DNA of 13,313 nucleotides from Sulfidibacterium sp964456625 (GCA_964456625.1 CAYWBO010000076.1:1-13313); one strand, 5' to 3'. Positions 5,783 to 13,201 are shown, counted from the first letter of the stretch. Numbers and translations are program-made. The notes: generated by a model not told the origin, from the letters alone.

Positions 5783-7579
5783 TTAGAAGTTGTTATCCAT
5801 ATCATTCATCATGTCTCCGTTCAGAAATGACCGGTCTCTTTTTTCAGCGACTTTGGTCCAGTCTACGGGCAGTAGCTTCCACTGGTTCAGTGGTTTCGGA
5901 TCCACGACTTTTTTGGCTTCGATCCATTTCATCATCATATAACGGATGTCCTTCTGCGAGCTTTTGATGATGCGGCCTGCCAGCTGGTTCTTCTGGATTT
6001 TGGCCCCTTCCGTCAGCGTACCGCCACCACCGTTACCCTGGTAGGAATTGATGGCAACCGTATATCTTTTGTTCAAATCGAAGGGCATACCGTTGCTGAG
6101 TGAAATGATACGGACCCGGTTGCCGACTTTTTTGCTCAGGTCGACCGTATACCGGATGCCGGCTGCCGAGACAAAATCGTAGTATGGATTGGCCAATACC
6201 GGTTTCCCGTTCCATTTTGAGACCACGATGTGGCCCTGGGCGTTGTGTTTGAACAGGAGCATGTGGCTGGTTTTTCTGGTCATGGTGTTGAACCACAACG
6301 AAGCTGAAAACTCCAGTGCATCGCGGATCTCTTTTCCCGTCAAGGACATGGTGTACAGGTAGTTTTCATACCGGTAGAGTTTAAAGAGGTCGCGTACATA
6401 AATGGTGCCTTTATTAATTCTGGCATTAGTAGAAAGCAGCGAAACCAGTGAAATTTGAGCACCGGTTTTCTCCAGTTGCAGTGTATGAATGAGATCCACA
6501 AAAGAAGAAGACCCGAACAAAGCATCTTCGGCATAAACGTTATGGGTAAATTGTCCGATGGGACGATCAACAAATTTCTTTACCTGGAGAAAATCAGGCA
6601 TGAAACGATTCATGAAGATGCTGTCGGGTTTGTAATTGCGCATGCCCACCAGACTTCCCTTGATTTGTTTGGCGTATTTTCCTGTCTGCGGGTTGTAATG
6701 CAGCTGGATGTCGGCCAGTGCCACCGTTTCTGCGTGCGCACCGGGATCGAGCAATACGGTTTCTTTTCCTGCGGTATTGGTCACGATCTCGTTGTCGTCT
6801 TTATGGTCATGGCCGGCAAAGACAACATCGAATCCGGGAACTTCTTTGGCAACCAGTTTGGAAGCGTCTTCGATGGGTTCGCCCGGTTGATGAAAGCCAT
6901 AGTTCTCATCGGTACCGGAATGGAACAATCCGATCATCAGGTCAGGATGCTCATGTTCTTCGATGTATTTTACCCAATATCTGGCTGTTTTCACCATGCC
7001 TTCGAAACGCATGCCGGACCAGATAGAAGGGGGCAACCAGTTAGGAATAGCCGGTGTAATCATACCCAAAACGGCAATTTTAAGTCCGTCGCGGTGAATG
7101 ATAGTATAAGGCTGGAAATAAGGCTTGCCGGTTGCAGTGCTAACCGCATTGGCGGCCATCCAGGGATAATTAAGTTCTTTCCTGAATTTATCATACACGG
7201 CATGTCCCGGCTCGATATCATGGTTCCCTACTGTCCCGGCATCATATTTCATGTAATTCATGATGACAGCAAGTTGATGCGTTGCTTTGGTATCAACGTA
7301 GTTGTAATAATATACGAAGGGGGTTCCCTGCAGGATATCGCCGTTATCCAGCAGGATCACGGACTGGTTTTTGTCGGACCGTTGTTGTTTGATGTAAGTG
7401 TACACCTGTGCCAGCGAACCTCTGCGTGTCCGTTGATAGACCAGATCCTGCGGATAAATACATCCGTGTACGTCGCTGGTCTCCATGATCTTCAGATGAA
7501 TATCTTTCGGGTGACTGTTCTGTGCAAAAAGCCCTGTTGAGATCAACAGGGCTATTAAAAGTAGATACCTTTTCTTCAT
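5783..7579 (-). CDS. Exported 5'-nucleotidase / cyclic phosphodiesterase (UshA-like)
   Basis: A 598-residue two-domain periplasmic phosphohydrolase. The signal peptide is residues 1-19 (cleavage FA-Q). The metallophosphoesterase domain has Asp36/His38 (SDVHG), Asp81 (NGDILQG), Asn119/His120 (GNHD), His220 (FHSGTD) and His257/His259 (AGHDH), a full set of dimetal ligands. The C-terminal 5_nucleotid_C domain spans about 340-530 and includes LSTNARINKG and the glycine-rich INSYQGNGGGG loop. The family hydrolyses 5'-nucleotides, 2',3'-cyclic nucleotides or UDP-sugars to salvage nucleosides and phosphate; the exact substrate is not decidable here. It starts 55 bp after the redoxin stop with no terminator between, so the two are probably co-transcribed. 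The tail (MMNDMDNNF) is short and polar. Confidence 0.92.
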   Translation of the reverse strand: MKKRYLLLIALLISTGLFAQNSHPKDIHLKIMETSDVHGCIYPQDLVYQRTRRGSLAQVYTYIKQQRSDKNQSVILLDNGDILQGTPFVYYYNYVDTKATHQLAVIMNYMKYDAGTVGNHDIEPGHAVYDKFRKELNYPWMAANAVSTATGKPYFQPYTIIHRDGLKIAVLGMITPAIPNWLPPSIWSGMRFEGMVKTARYWVKYIEEHEHPDLMIGLFHSGTDENYGFHQPGEPIEDASKLVAKEVPGFDVVFAGHDHKDDNEIVTNTAGKETVLLDPGAHAETVALADIQLHYNPQTGKYAKQIKGSLVGMRNYKPDSIFMNRFMPDFLQVKKFVDRPIGQFTHNVYAEDALFGSSSFVDLIHTLQLEKTGAQISLVSLLSTNARINKGTIYVRDLFKLYRYENYLYTMSLTGKEIRDALEFSASLWFNTMTRKTSHMLLFKHNAQGHIVVSKWNGKPVLANPYYDFVSAAGIRYTVDLSKKVGNRVRIISLSNGMPFDLNKRYTVAINSYQGNGGGGTLTEGAKIQKNQLAGRIIKSSQKDIRYMMMKWIEAKKVVDPKPLNQWKLLPVDWTKVAEKRDRSFLNGDMMNDMDNNF

Positions 7580-7634
7580 AACAAATAAAAACTAAACTTC
7601 TTGTCCCTGATCTTTTTCCTGATTCGTTCAAGAA

Positions 7635-8270
7635 TTAATGGGGGAGATGTGTCAGCACATCTTTTATCATCGCTCTTTTGGAGTAATTATAGTTGAACTG
7701 TCGCCATACAACTTTCCCTTTCCGGTTTATGACAAAAGTAGCCGGTACCGGCAGGTGAGCAGATGCCTGGTCGTTTACTTTTTTGATGTCTGTTTTTATG
7801 GCTTTCCAGAGCATCAGCTGATAAGCCTTTGTAACATGGAAGAGTACGTCGTAACTTTTCATGATCTTACCGGTTGTGTCCGAGATAACATGGAAGGTGA
7901 CGTCGTGTTTTTTAATGATCTTTTCACTGTTTTCGGGTGTCTGAGCGCTCACGGCAACCACGGTTGCTCCACGATCGGTGATGTATTTCAGCGAGTCCTG
8001 GAATTTGGCCAGTGCCAGGTTGCAATAGTGACACCAGTAGCCTCTGTAAAAGAAAAGAACCACGGGTCCTTTTTTTAGCAATTTACGAAGTTGAATCTGG
8101 TTTCCGTATTGGTCAATGCCTTTAAATGTCGGTGCTTTGTCACCAACTTTTAGGCCTAAAGGTACGTGCTGTGTGGTATCAACACCAAATCTTTTGTAAT
8201 TAACTTCCTGTCCTTTTACAACGGGTAGTGTAAAAACGAAGACGAGGAGCATGCTTAAAAAATATTTCAT
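7635..8270 (-). CDS. Secreted AhpC/TSA-like peroxiredoxin-family protein
   Basis: A 211-residue thioredoxin-fold protein. The signal peptide is about residues 1-20 (KG-Q cleavage). Residues about 41-205 form the redoxin domain: VGDKAPTFKGID at the N-terminus, and the active site FFYRGYWCHYC with Cys80 and Cys83 at the head of the first helix. The YRGxWCxYCN motif is that of the PRX-like2 branch of AhpC/TSA proteins. They reduce peroxides or act as thiol oxidoreductases; here the location would be periplasmic. A longer reading frame begins at 8336, but the ATG at 8270 is chosen because it starts the signal peptide. It is the first gene of a likely two-gene unit with the nucleotidase. Confidence 0.88.
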   Translation of the reverse strand: MKYFLSMLLVFVFTLPVVKGQEVNYKRFGVDTTQHVPLGLKVGDKAPTFKGIDQYGNQIQLRKLLKKGPVVLFFYRGYWCHYCNLALAKFQDSLKYITDRGATVVAVSAQTPENSEKIIKKHDVTFHVISDTTGKIMKSYDVLFHVTKAYQLMLWKAIKTDIKKVNDQASAHLPVPATFVINRKGKVVWRQFNYNYSKRAMIKDVLTHLPH

Positions 8271-8472
8271 ATGATTCGTGTAATTGATTTGTGCCGTGAA
8301 AATAGCGAATTTTATCTTGCAATTGTACCCGGACAACTTCCAAGGTTAAGCTGCTGTCAATTAATATTCTATATGTAAGTTGATGATTGTCCCAAAGAAT
8401 TGAGACAGGCCGCGAGATCACCGATTTGATGCAGTCAACAGGATTTAAGCATGATTTCAGAGAAAATGAAGT

Positions 8473-8494
8473 GGGCCGGAATGTGTTCCGGCCC
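8473..8494 (-). terminator. Hairpin terminator after DUF1015
   Basis: A 9-bp perfect stem, GGGCCGGAA/TTCCGGCCC, with a 4-nt loop sits 23 bp past the DUF1015 stop. The minus-strand sequence after it is T-rich but broken (ACTTCATTTTCT), so termination may be moderate. The rest of 8271-8517 contains no gene that I can see. Confidence 0.65.
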
Positions 8495-8517
8495 GCCTAT
8501 CATTTTAATTGAGATGT

Positions 8518-9765
8518 TTATTCCAGTTCATGTACGATCAGCCCGGATCTGAGCTTGGGTTCAAACCAGGTGGTTTTGGGCGGCATGATCTTTCCGCTGT
8601 CGGCGATGTTGATGAGCTGATCCATGCTTACCGGATACAGGGCAAAAGCCACGGCCATCTCCCCGCTATCGACACGTTTTTTCAATTCTCCCAGGCCACG
8701 GATCCCGCCCACGAAGTCAATTCTTTCATCGGTGCGAAGATCCCGGATATTCAGGATCGGATCGAGAACCTGTTTGGTCAGAATGGTGACGTCCAGCCCG
8801 TCGATGGGATCATTATCGTCGTAAGTATTGCTTTTGGCTCTCAGTGAATAAGCTTCACCATCCAGGTACATCGTAAAACTGTGCAGATGTTCCGGTGCTT
8901 TCAATTCTTTCCCGATGGGCAGGATATCAAAACCGTTTTTCAGCTTTGAAAGGAATTCTTCTTTTGTCAGTCCGTTCAGATCGCGGATCACGCGGTTGTA
9001 ATCGATGATCGTCAACTGACTGGCGGGAAAATGCACGGCAAGGAAGTAATTGTATTCTTCATCCCCAGTATGGTTGGGGTTAGTCATGCGTTTTTCTTTC
9101 CCCACCAGCGCTGCAGCTGCTGTGCGGTGATGCCCGTCAGCCACATAAGTAGCAGGGAGTTTCTCGAACAGGTCAATAATCCTGTGGATGAGCTCCTCAT
9201 CGCGGATCACCCAAAAGTGATGGCCAAAACCGTCGGTGGTGGTAAAATCATATTCCGGTTCATTGTTTTTGACGAAACGGCCTACGATACCATCAATTTC
9301 ATCCACGGCAGGATAGGTGAAGAACACCGGTTCCATATTCGCGTTGGTGACGCGCACGTGTTTCATACGGTCTTCTTCTTTGTCTTTCCGCGTAAGCTCA
9401 TGCCTTTTGATAACGCCGTTCAGGTAATCATCAACACTGGCACATCCTACGATGCCGTACTGGGTTTTGCCGTTCATGGTCTGGGCATAGATGTAAAGGT
9501 ATGCTTCCTCATCGGCGGCCAGCCATTTCTGATCTTTAAATTGTTTAAAATTTTCCTTTGCTTTTTCATATACCAGCGGACTGTAGTGATCCAGATCTTC
9601 CGGCAGGTCGATTTCCGGCTTAATGATATGAAGTAAGGAATAAGGATTGTCTTCTGCCAGCACCCGCGCTTCAGCCGAGTTTAGAACGTCGTAGGGCGGT
9701 GAGGCAAGCTGTGTAACAAGATCCTTCGGAGGGCGAAGCCCCCGAAATGCTTTAAGTACTGCCAT
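8518..9765 (-). CDS. DUF1015 family protein, possible phosphoserine/serine kinase-like enzyme
   Basis: A 415-residue soluble protein with the full DUF1015 (COG4198) pattern: FRGLRP at 7-12, ASPPYDVL at 21-28, NPYSLLHIIKPE near 40-51, the GVIKRHELT...EEDRMKH block near 116-135, VADGHHRTAAAA at 208-219 (D210-G-H-H-R214), and a C-terminal domain ending in FEPKLRSGLIVHELE. The biochemical role is not established to my knowledge. It is the last gene of the serC-serA cluster, and from memory this neighbourhood recurs in Bacteroidota and Clostridia. The DGHHR motif resembles that of ParB-like free serine kinases, so chemistry on serine or phosphoserine is my inference. A terminator-like hairpin lies directly upstream of the ATG. 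Confidence 0.9.
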   Translation of the reverse strand: MAVLKAFRGLRPPKDLVTQLASPPYDVLNSAEARVLAEDNPYSLLHIIKPEIDLPEDLDHYSPLVYEKAKENFKQFKDQKWLAADEEAYLYIYAQTMNGKTQYGIVGCASVDDYLNGVIKRHELTRKDKEEDRMKHVRVTNANMEPVFFTYPAVDEIDGIVGRFVKNNEPEYDFTTTDGFGHHFWVIRDEELIHRIIDLFEKLPATYVADGHHRTAAAALVGKEKRMTNPNHTGDEEYNYFLAVHFPASQLTIIDYNRVIRDLNGLTKEEFLSKLKNGFDILPIGKELKAPEHLHSFTMYLDGEAYSLRAKSNTYDDNDPIDGLDVTILTKQVLDPILNIRDLRTDERIDFVGGIRGLGELKKRVDSGEMAVAFALYPVSMDQLINIADSGKIMPPKTTWFEPKLRSGLIVHELE

Positions 9766-9782
9766 AATTTGTCCAATTTGTG

Positions 9783-9814
9783 AAAAACCCGGAATTCTTT
9801 TACGAACTCCGGGT
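9783..9814 (-). terminator. Intrinsic-terminator-like hairpin just before the DUF1015 start
   Basis: On the minus strand ACCCGGAGTTC pairs with GAATTCCGGGT (11 bp, one G-U), loop GTAAAA, followed by a run of Ts ending at 9783. It is 15 bp past the four-helix-bundle stop and 17 bp before the DUF1015 ATG. On the plus strand the wobble becomes a C/A mismatch, so the minus orientation is the paired one. It may be an end point or an attenuator. Confidence 0.7.
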
Positions 9815-9829
9815 CAGCTGTTTTTTCAA

Positions 9830-10369
9830 TTAATCTTCGGGAAGATAGCTTCCGTCGAATGAAACTTCGATGGGCATTTCGTCTTCGTCCCTTCTGGAAT
9901 GTCCGTTTCCATTATGTCCGTAGCCGTTGTTTCCGTGTCCGTTTCCCATGGAACGTTGGAGTGAGGAGATGAGCGCACCGATCATTTTGGTCATTTCCAT
10001 CAACTGATTTCTTGACTCGTCTTCATGTACTTCGCTCATCAGGTTCAGCCCGTAAGCCAATGTGGTGTAAACCATACACTGACGAATGGAGCTCTTAGCC
10101 ATACGCAGATAGTAAATAAACTGCGTTTTGTTTCTGGCTGATCCCTCAGCAATAAAGAGCGCAATGTTGCGGGCAGCATCGTTAAAACGGATGGTAAGCT
10201 GAGTTTTGTCCGGATCGGGGAAAAGCATGGTTACATCATGTAACCAGGAAACATAATCCAGCGCTTTGTGATAAATTCTCAAATCTTCGAATCTAAAGAA
10301 AGTGCCGGAGCGATCAGGTTTTTCTCCACGTTCGTTTCTTTCCATCTTTTCATTTAGGTTGTCCATCAT
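9830..10369 (-). CDS. Four-helix-bundle protein, S23/IVP family, with Gly-His-Asn tail
   Basis: A 179-residue protein. Residues 24-140 are the S23 (23S rRNA intervening-sequence) four-helix-bundle family: FRFEDLRIYHKALDY opening helix 1, and IAEGSARNKTQFIYYLRMAKSSIRQ in the middle, the family's hallmark helix pair. Family members are usually about 115-125 residues and form small oligomers; the function is not well defined. Unusual here are a charged 23-residue head and a tail at 142-157 (GNGHGNNGYGHNGNGH) followed by an acidic stretch. An in-frame ATG at 10399 is inside a terminator stem, so the ATG at 10369 (or 10366, one codon on) is preferred. It sits between serA and DUF1015, so it is part of the cluster's gene order but not obviously of serine synthesis. 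Confidence 0.85.
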   Translation of the reverse strand: MMDNLNEKMERNERGEKPDRSGTFFRFEDLRIYHKALDYVSWLHDVTMLFPDPDKTQLTIRFNDAARNIALFIAEGSARNKTQFIYYLRMAKSSIRQCMVYTTLAYGLNLMSEVHEDESRNQLMEMTKMIGALISSLQRSMGNGHGNNGYGHNGNGHSRRDEDEMPIEVSFDGSYLPED

Positions 10370-10382
10370 GATAATAAATTTT

Positions 10383-10419
10383 AAAAAAGTTAATCTCATC
10401 GCCCGGAAGCGATGATTAA
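10383..10419 (-). terminator. Intrinsic-terminator-like hairpin between serA and the four-helix-bundle gene
   Basis: On the minus strand CATCGC pairs with GCGATG around TTCCGG, extended by TTAA/TTAA after a small bulge, then C and six Ts (complement of 10383-10388). The run of Ts ends 13 bp before the ATG at 10369, leaving no space for a promoter. It is 46 bp past the serA stop. Confidence 0.65.
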
Positions 10420-10465
10420 TCCCCGCCGGTTTTATTTTTTAAAGCAAGGAGTATTTGAACGATAA

Positions 10466-11191
10466 TTAGTTAACCTTGAAGGTTGTGATCCCTTCTTCAA
10501 AAAAGCCGATGATCTGTTTGGCGGCAGCAATGCCGGCATTGATGTTGGCTTCTGCAGTCTGGGCACCCATCTTTTTCGGTGTGAAAAAGCATCGGTTGCC
10601 ATAGTCTTTTTCAAGCACTGCTTTGTTGTCGGGGGCAATATCAGAAATATAATGGAAGGTTTCGTTTTGTGCAAAAATCTTCAANNNNNNNNNNNNNNNN
10701 NNNNNNNNNNNNNNNNNNNNNNNNNNNNNNNNNNNNNNNNNNNNNNNNNNNNNNNNNNNNNNNNNNNNNNNNNNNNNNNNNNNNATTTTCTTTCCTTTCA
10801 ATTCGGTTCCGGCGGTCCCGTTAAATCCGTTCCTGGACTGATAAACCAAAAGCCCGAAAATCAATTCGGCCACGGCATTGGAATTTTGTCCCGGGGTGTT
10901 CATCACCACCACATTTCTTTCGGCTGCTGCTGCAAGATCCACATTATCATATCCCGCACCGGCCCTGACAACGATCTTTAGCTTGGGCGTGTTTTTCAGC
11001 ACTTCCAGATCAATGATGTCGCTACGGATCATGATGGCTTCAGCATCTTTAGCCGCTTCGATCAGTTCATTATGATTTTGGTATTTTTCAAAAAACAGGC
11101 ATTCATATCCGGCCTGATCAAAAATTGATTGAATTTGGGCTACGGCGACTTTGGCGAAAGGTTTTTCTGTAGCGACAAGAACTTTAGGCAT
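10466..11191 (-). CDS. serA: D-3-phosphoglycerate dehydrogenase, interrupted by assembly gap
   Basis: SerA oxidises 3-phosphoglycerate to 3-phosphohydroxypyruvate with NAD, the first step of the phosphorylated serine pathway. The first 135 residues contain RAGAGYDNVD (76-85) and NTPGQNSNAVAE (98-109), both diagnostic of D-2-hydroxyacid dehydrogenases. The last ~70 contain FFTPKKMGAQTAEANINAGIAAA, the C-terminus typical of short Bacteroidota enzymes lacking an ACT domain. The 100-N gap (10685-10784) removes the NAD-binding glycine loop and the catalytic Arg/Glu/His region. The frame is open across the Ns, but only ~207 residues are real, against about 306 expected, so roughly 300 bp are probably missing rather than 100. 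It lies 52 bp after serC without a terminator. Confidence 0.92.
   Translation of the reverse strand: MPKVLVATEKPFAKVAVAQIQSIFDQAGYECLFFEKYQNHNELIEAAKDAEAIMIRSDIIDLEVLKNTPKLKIVVRAGAGYDNVDLAAAAERNVVVMNTPGQNSNAVAELIFGLLVYQSRNGFNGTAGTELKGKKXXXXXXXXXXXXXXXXXXXXXXXXXXXXXXXXXXLKIFAQNETFHYISDIAPDNKAVLEKDYGNRCFFTPKKMGAQTAEANINAGIAAAKQIIGFFEEGITTFKVN
10685..10784. other. Assembly gap of 100 Ns
   Basis: Exactly 100 unknown bases inside serA. The round number is a scaffolding placeholder, and comparison with the usual SerA length suggests the true gap is nearer 300 bp. Confidence 0.98.
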
Positions 11192-11243
11192 TGTATATCT
11201 ATTTTAGTATGTTAAGTTTGGGAACGTTAGGTTTCCCGGTTTA

Positions 11244-12311
11244 TTATTTGTTTTGAAATTCTTTCATGCAGGCAACGAGGGCTTCTACGCTTTCCATGGG
11301 CAAGGCGTTGTATAATGAGGCTCTGAAACCGCCAACAGAACGGTGCCCCTTGATCCCAATCATACCTTTTTGAGTAGCAAATTCGAGGAATGCTTTTTCT
11401 TTGTCTTCATAGCCTTCGCTCATCACGAAGCAGACGTTCATGATGGACTGGTCTTTTTTGTTGGGAACCGTCATTTTGAAGAGTGGGTTGCGCTCGATTT
11501 CTGTGTGGAGCATTTCAGCTTTAGCTTTGTTTATCTTGTTCATCTCAGCGACACCGCCTTTGCTTTTCAGCCACTTCAGGGTTTGAAGAGCGGCAAAGAT
11601 CGGAAGTACCGGAGGCGTGTTGAACATACTTTCACCCTCAACATGCGTTTTGTAGGCAAACATCGTCGGGATGGTTCTTTGTACTTTCTCCAGCAGGGCG
11701 TTTTTGATAATGACAAAAGTAACGCCGGCAGGAGCGAGGTTCTTCTGGGCACCTCCATAGATCAAAGCGTACTTTGAAACGTCAACGGGACGGCTGAAAA
11801 TATCGGATGACATGTCGGCGATCAACGGAACCGGTGAATCAAAATCTTCTTTGATCTCTGTCCCGTAAATGGTATTGTTGGTTGTGATATGGAAATAATC
11901 TGCATCTGCCGGAATGGTAAATCCGGTAGGGATGTAATTAAAATTTTTGTCATCTGAAGAAGCCACCACATCAACTTCTCCGAACAGTTTTGCTTCTTTA
12001 ATGGCTTTTTTGGACCAGGCTCCTGTGTTCAGGTAAGCGGCTTTTTTATTCAGGAAATTAAACGGAATCATGGCAAACTGAGTGCTGGCACCACCACCCA
12101 GAAAGAGTACCGAGTAACCTTCAGGAATGTTGAGGAGTTCTTTAAATAGTTGTTGTGCTTCGTCTGCCACAGCGACAAATTCTTTACTTCTGTGGGAGAT
12201 AGACATGATAGAAATGCCTGTTCCGGCAAAATCTGTTAATGCCTTTGTCGTCTGTTCGATTGTGTAATCCGGCAAAATCGAGGGGCCTGCATAGAAATTG
12301 TGTACTTTCAT
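11244..12311 (-). CDS. serC: Phosphoserine aminotransferase
   Basis: A 355-residue PLP enzyme (class V aminotransferase) that converts 3-phosphohydroxypyruvate and glutamate to O-phosphoserine, and can also serve pyridoxal phosphate synthesis. It opens with NFYAGPSILP (5-14), with His40-Arg41 in ISHRSKEF contacting substrate, GGGAS at 72-76 for the cofactor phosphate, Trp99 stacking on the ring, Asp166 (ADMSSDIFSRP) pairing with the pyridine nitrogen, and Lys190 in GGAQKNLAPAG forming the Schiff base. It ends with the expected GHRSVGGFRASLYNALP substrate loop. It is the first gene of the serine cluster, with a good promoter motif upstream and serA 52 bp downstream. The length is normal and the enzyme should be functional. 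Confidence 0.96.
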   Translation of the reverse strand: MKVHNFYAGPSILPDYTIEQTTKALTDFAGTGISIMSISHRSKEFVAVADEAQQLFKELLNIPEGYSVLFLGGGASTQFAMIPFNFLNKKAAYLNTGAWSKKAIKEAKLFGEVDVVASSDDKNFNYIPTGFTIPADADYFHITTNNTIYGTEIKEDFDSPVPLIADMSSDIFSRPVDVSKYALIYGGAQKNLAPAGVTFVIIKNALLEKVQRTIPTMFAYKTHVEGESMFNTPPVLPIFAALQTLKWLKSKGGVAEMNKINKAKAEMLHTEIERNPLFKMTVPNKKDQSIMNVCFVMSEGYEDKEKAFLEFATQKGMIGIKGHRSVGGFRASLYNALPMESVEALVACMKEFQNK

Positions 12312-12589
12312 GGTAAAGCTTTTTTAAATTCCGTTATCATCTGCAAATATATAAAACCCATTGAAAATAAAATCTAAAAATAACAACTTAGAATGCGTCT
12401 AACCAACCCCTGTTTACAGTTGTTTACTGCAATCCGGGTTATAATTTCTGTGGATGAAAAATGCTTGTGAAAAAATAAACAAAAGACTGAAAATCATGCG
12501 AAAGGGAATTCATTTTCGGGCAGTTAGAGGCTGAAATTATAAAATCTAGGCTTGGTAAAGAAAAAGTGCAACTTTATAAGGTAGCTGTT
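12312..12589. other. Intergenic region between hyaD-like gene and serC
   Basis: 278 bp with no gene that I can support. It is A/T-rich and holds the serC promoter near 12344, a near-tandem pair of TGTTTAC (12411-12417 and 12421-12427), and a 10-bp inverted repeat TTATAATTTC/GAAATTATAA (12439-12448 and 12533-12542). A weak minus-strand hairpin, AAAGT-TGC-ACTTT followed by TTCTTT, lies near 12557-12576 and may end the maturation-protease transcript. Confidence 0.6.
12344..12351 (-). promoter_or_regulatory. Putative -7 element of the serC-serA operon
   Basis: The minus strand reads TATATTTG, a full match to TAnnTTTG, 32 bp before the serC ATG. No clear TTG is seen at the -33 position. Confidence 0.5.
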
Positions 12590-13060
12590 TCATGTAAAAC
12601 CCAGAGTGTCTTTTAAAATCGTTTGCACCGTACGTGTGATTTCAGGAATTTTTTCTTCAATTTCAGATGAAAGCGTCATATCCATATCCTGCTGAGGGTT
12701 AATGGATACTGTAATTAGAAAAATGCGAGGAACTTTTTCCAGTAAATGAGCAGATTCGATCATGTCCTTCAATCCCAGTTCGTGCGTGCTGAGTGACTTG
12801 GGAAAGTCTTTGGAGAATTTGGGTTCGGTGACTTTCACCGTGCCAACCGGGTCGTTTGTAAGACTGGCATCGATGATGATCATATTTTTAAAAGTCTGGA
12901 AAAGCGATAGCAGTACAAACCCGCCGGTACCGCCATCCAATACTTCTACATCCTTGGGCCATTGCATTTTTGCCAGAATCTCTGCTGTTCTGACACCGAT
13001 TCCTTCGTCGTTGAGCAACACATTGCCCAAACCTAAAATAATTGTCTTCTCAGGCTTCAT
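12590..13060 (-). CDS. hyaD: [NiFe] hydrogenase maturation protease, HyaD/HybD type
   Basis: A 156-residue endopeptidase of the HyaD/HybD (M52) family, which removes the C-terminal peptide of the hydrogenase large subunit after the Ni-Fe centre has been inserted. ILGLGNVLLNDEGIGVR (8-24) is the family signature. Glu19, Asp64 (IIDAS) and His93 (STHELGL) are the nickel-sensing ligands, corresponding to Glu16, Asp62 and His93 of E. coli HybD. DGGTGG at 42-47 is also conserved. The length is typical. Upstream is the C-terminus of a cytochrome b hydrogenase subunit, the same order as hyaC-hyaD, but a strong terminator separates them. A TAAGTTTG motif at 13081-13074 lies 13 bp before the ATG and could be a -7 element of its own promoter, with an almost leaderless transcript. 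Confidence 0.92.
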   Translation of the reverse strand: MKPEKTIILGLGNVLLNDEGIGVRTAEILAKMQWPKDVEVLDGGTGGFVLLSLFQTFKNMIIIDASLTNDPVGTVKVTEPKFSKDFPKSLSTHELGLKDMIESAHLLEKVPRIFLITVSINPQQDMDMTLSSEIEEKIPEITRTVQTILKDTLGFT

Positions 13061-13131
13061 ACACGATTTTCTCCAAACTTACGAAATGTTTAAAAATAAT
13101 TTTCTGCTCACGGCAGGGAAATGAAGAAGGT

Positions 13132-13181
13132 AAAAAAGAAACCCTGTTCTCTGCTGATCCCGATACAGAAAACAAGGTTTC
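13132..13181 (-). terminator. Strong Rho-independent terminator after the hyaC-like gene
   Basis: In minus-strand RNA GAAACCTTGTTTTCTG pairs with CAGAGAACAGGGTTTC: 16 bp including two G-U pairs, loop of 12 nt, followed by six Us (complement of 13132-13137). In the plus strand the two wobbles become C/A mismatches, so the structure is specific to transcription from the right. It starts 20 bp past the hyaC-like stop. Confidence 0.85.
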
Positions 13182-13201
13182 AAAAAAACATCTTACGGAA
13201 T

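Noticed and set aside
6455..7540. A 361-codon open frame on the plus strand
   Set aside because: It lies entirely antisense to the well-supported 5'-nucleotidase, has no recognisable domain, and its composition is that expected of a reverse-strand shadow.
8271..8336. Upstream extension of the redoxin-like protein to the ATG at 8336
   Set aside because: The extra 22 residues are not hydrophobic and would bury the signal peptide that begins at 8270.
10370..10399. Start of the four-helix-bundle gene at the ATG at 10399
   Set aside because: That ATG lies in the stem of a terminator-like hairpin and upstream of its T-run; the tandem ATGs at 10369/10366 lead directly into the usual N-terminus.
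12411..12427. Tandem TGTTTAC pair as an operator or origin iteron
   Set aside because: Only two short copies and no DnaA boxes or replication genes nearby.
12439..12542. 10-bp inverted repeat TTATAATTTC/GAAATTATAA flanking ~84 bp
   Set aside because: The arms are A/T-only apart from one base, have no target-site duplication, and enclose nothing gene-like; chance is likely in A/T-rich DNA.
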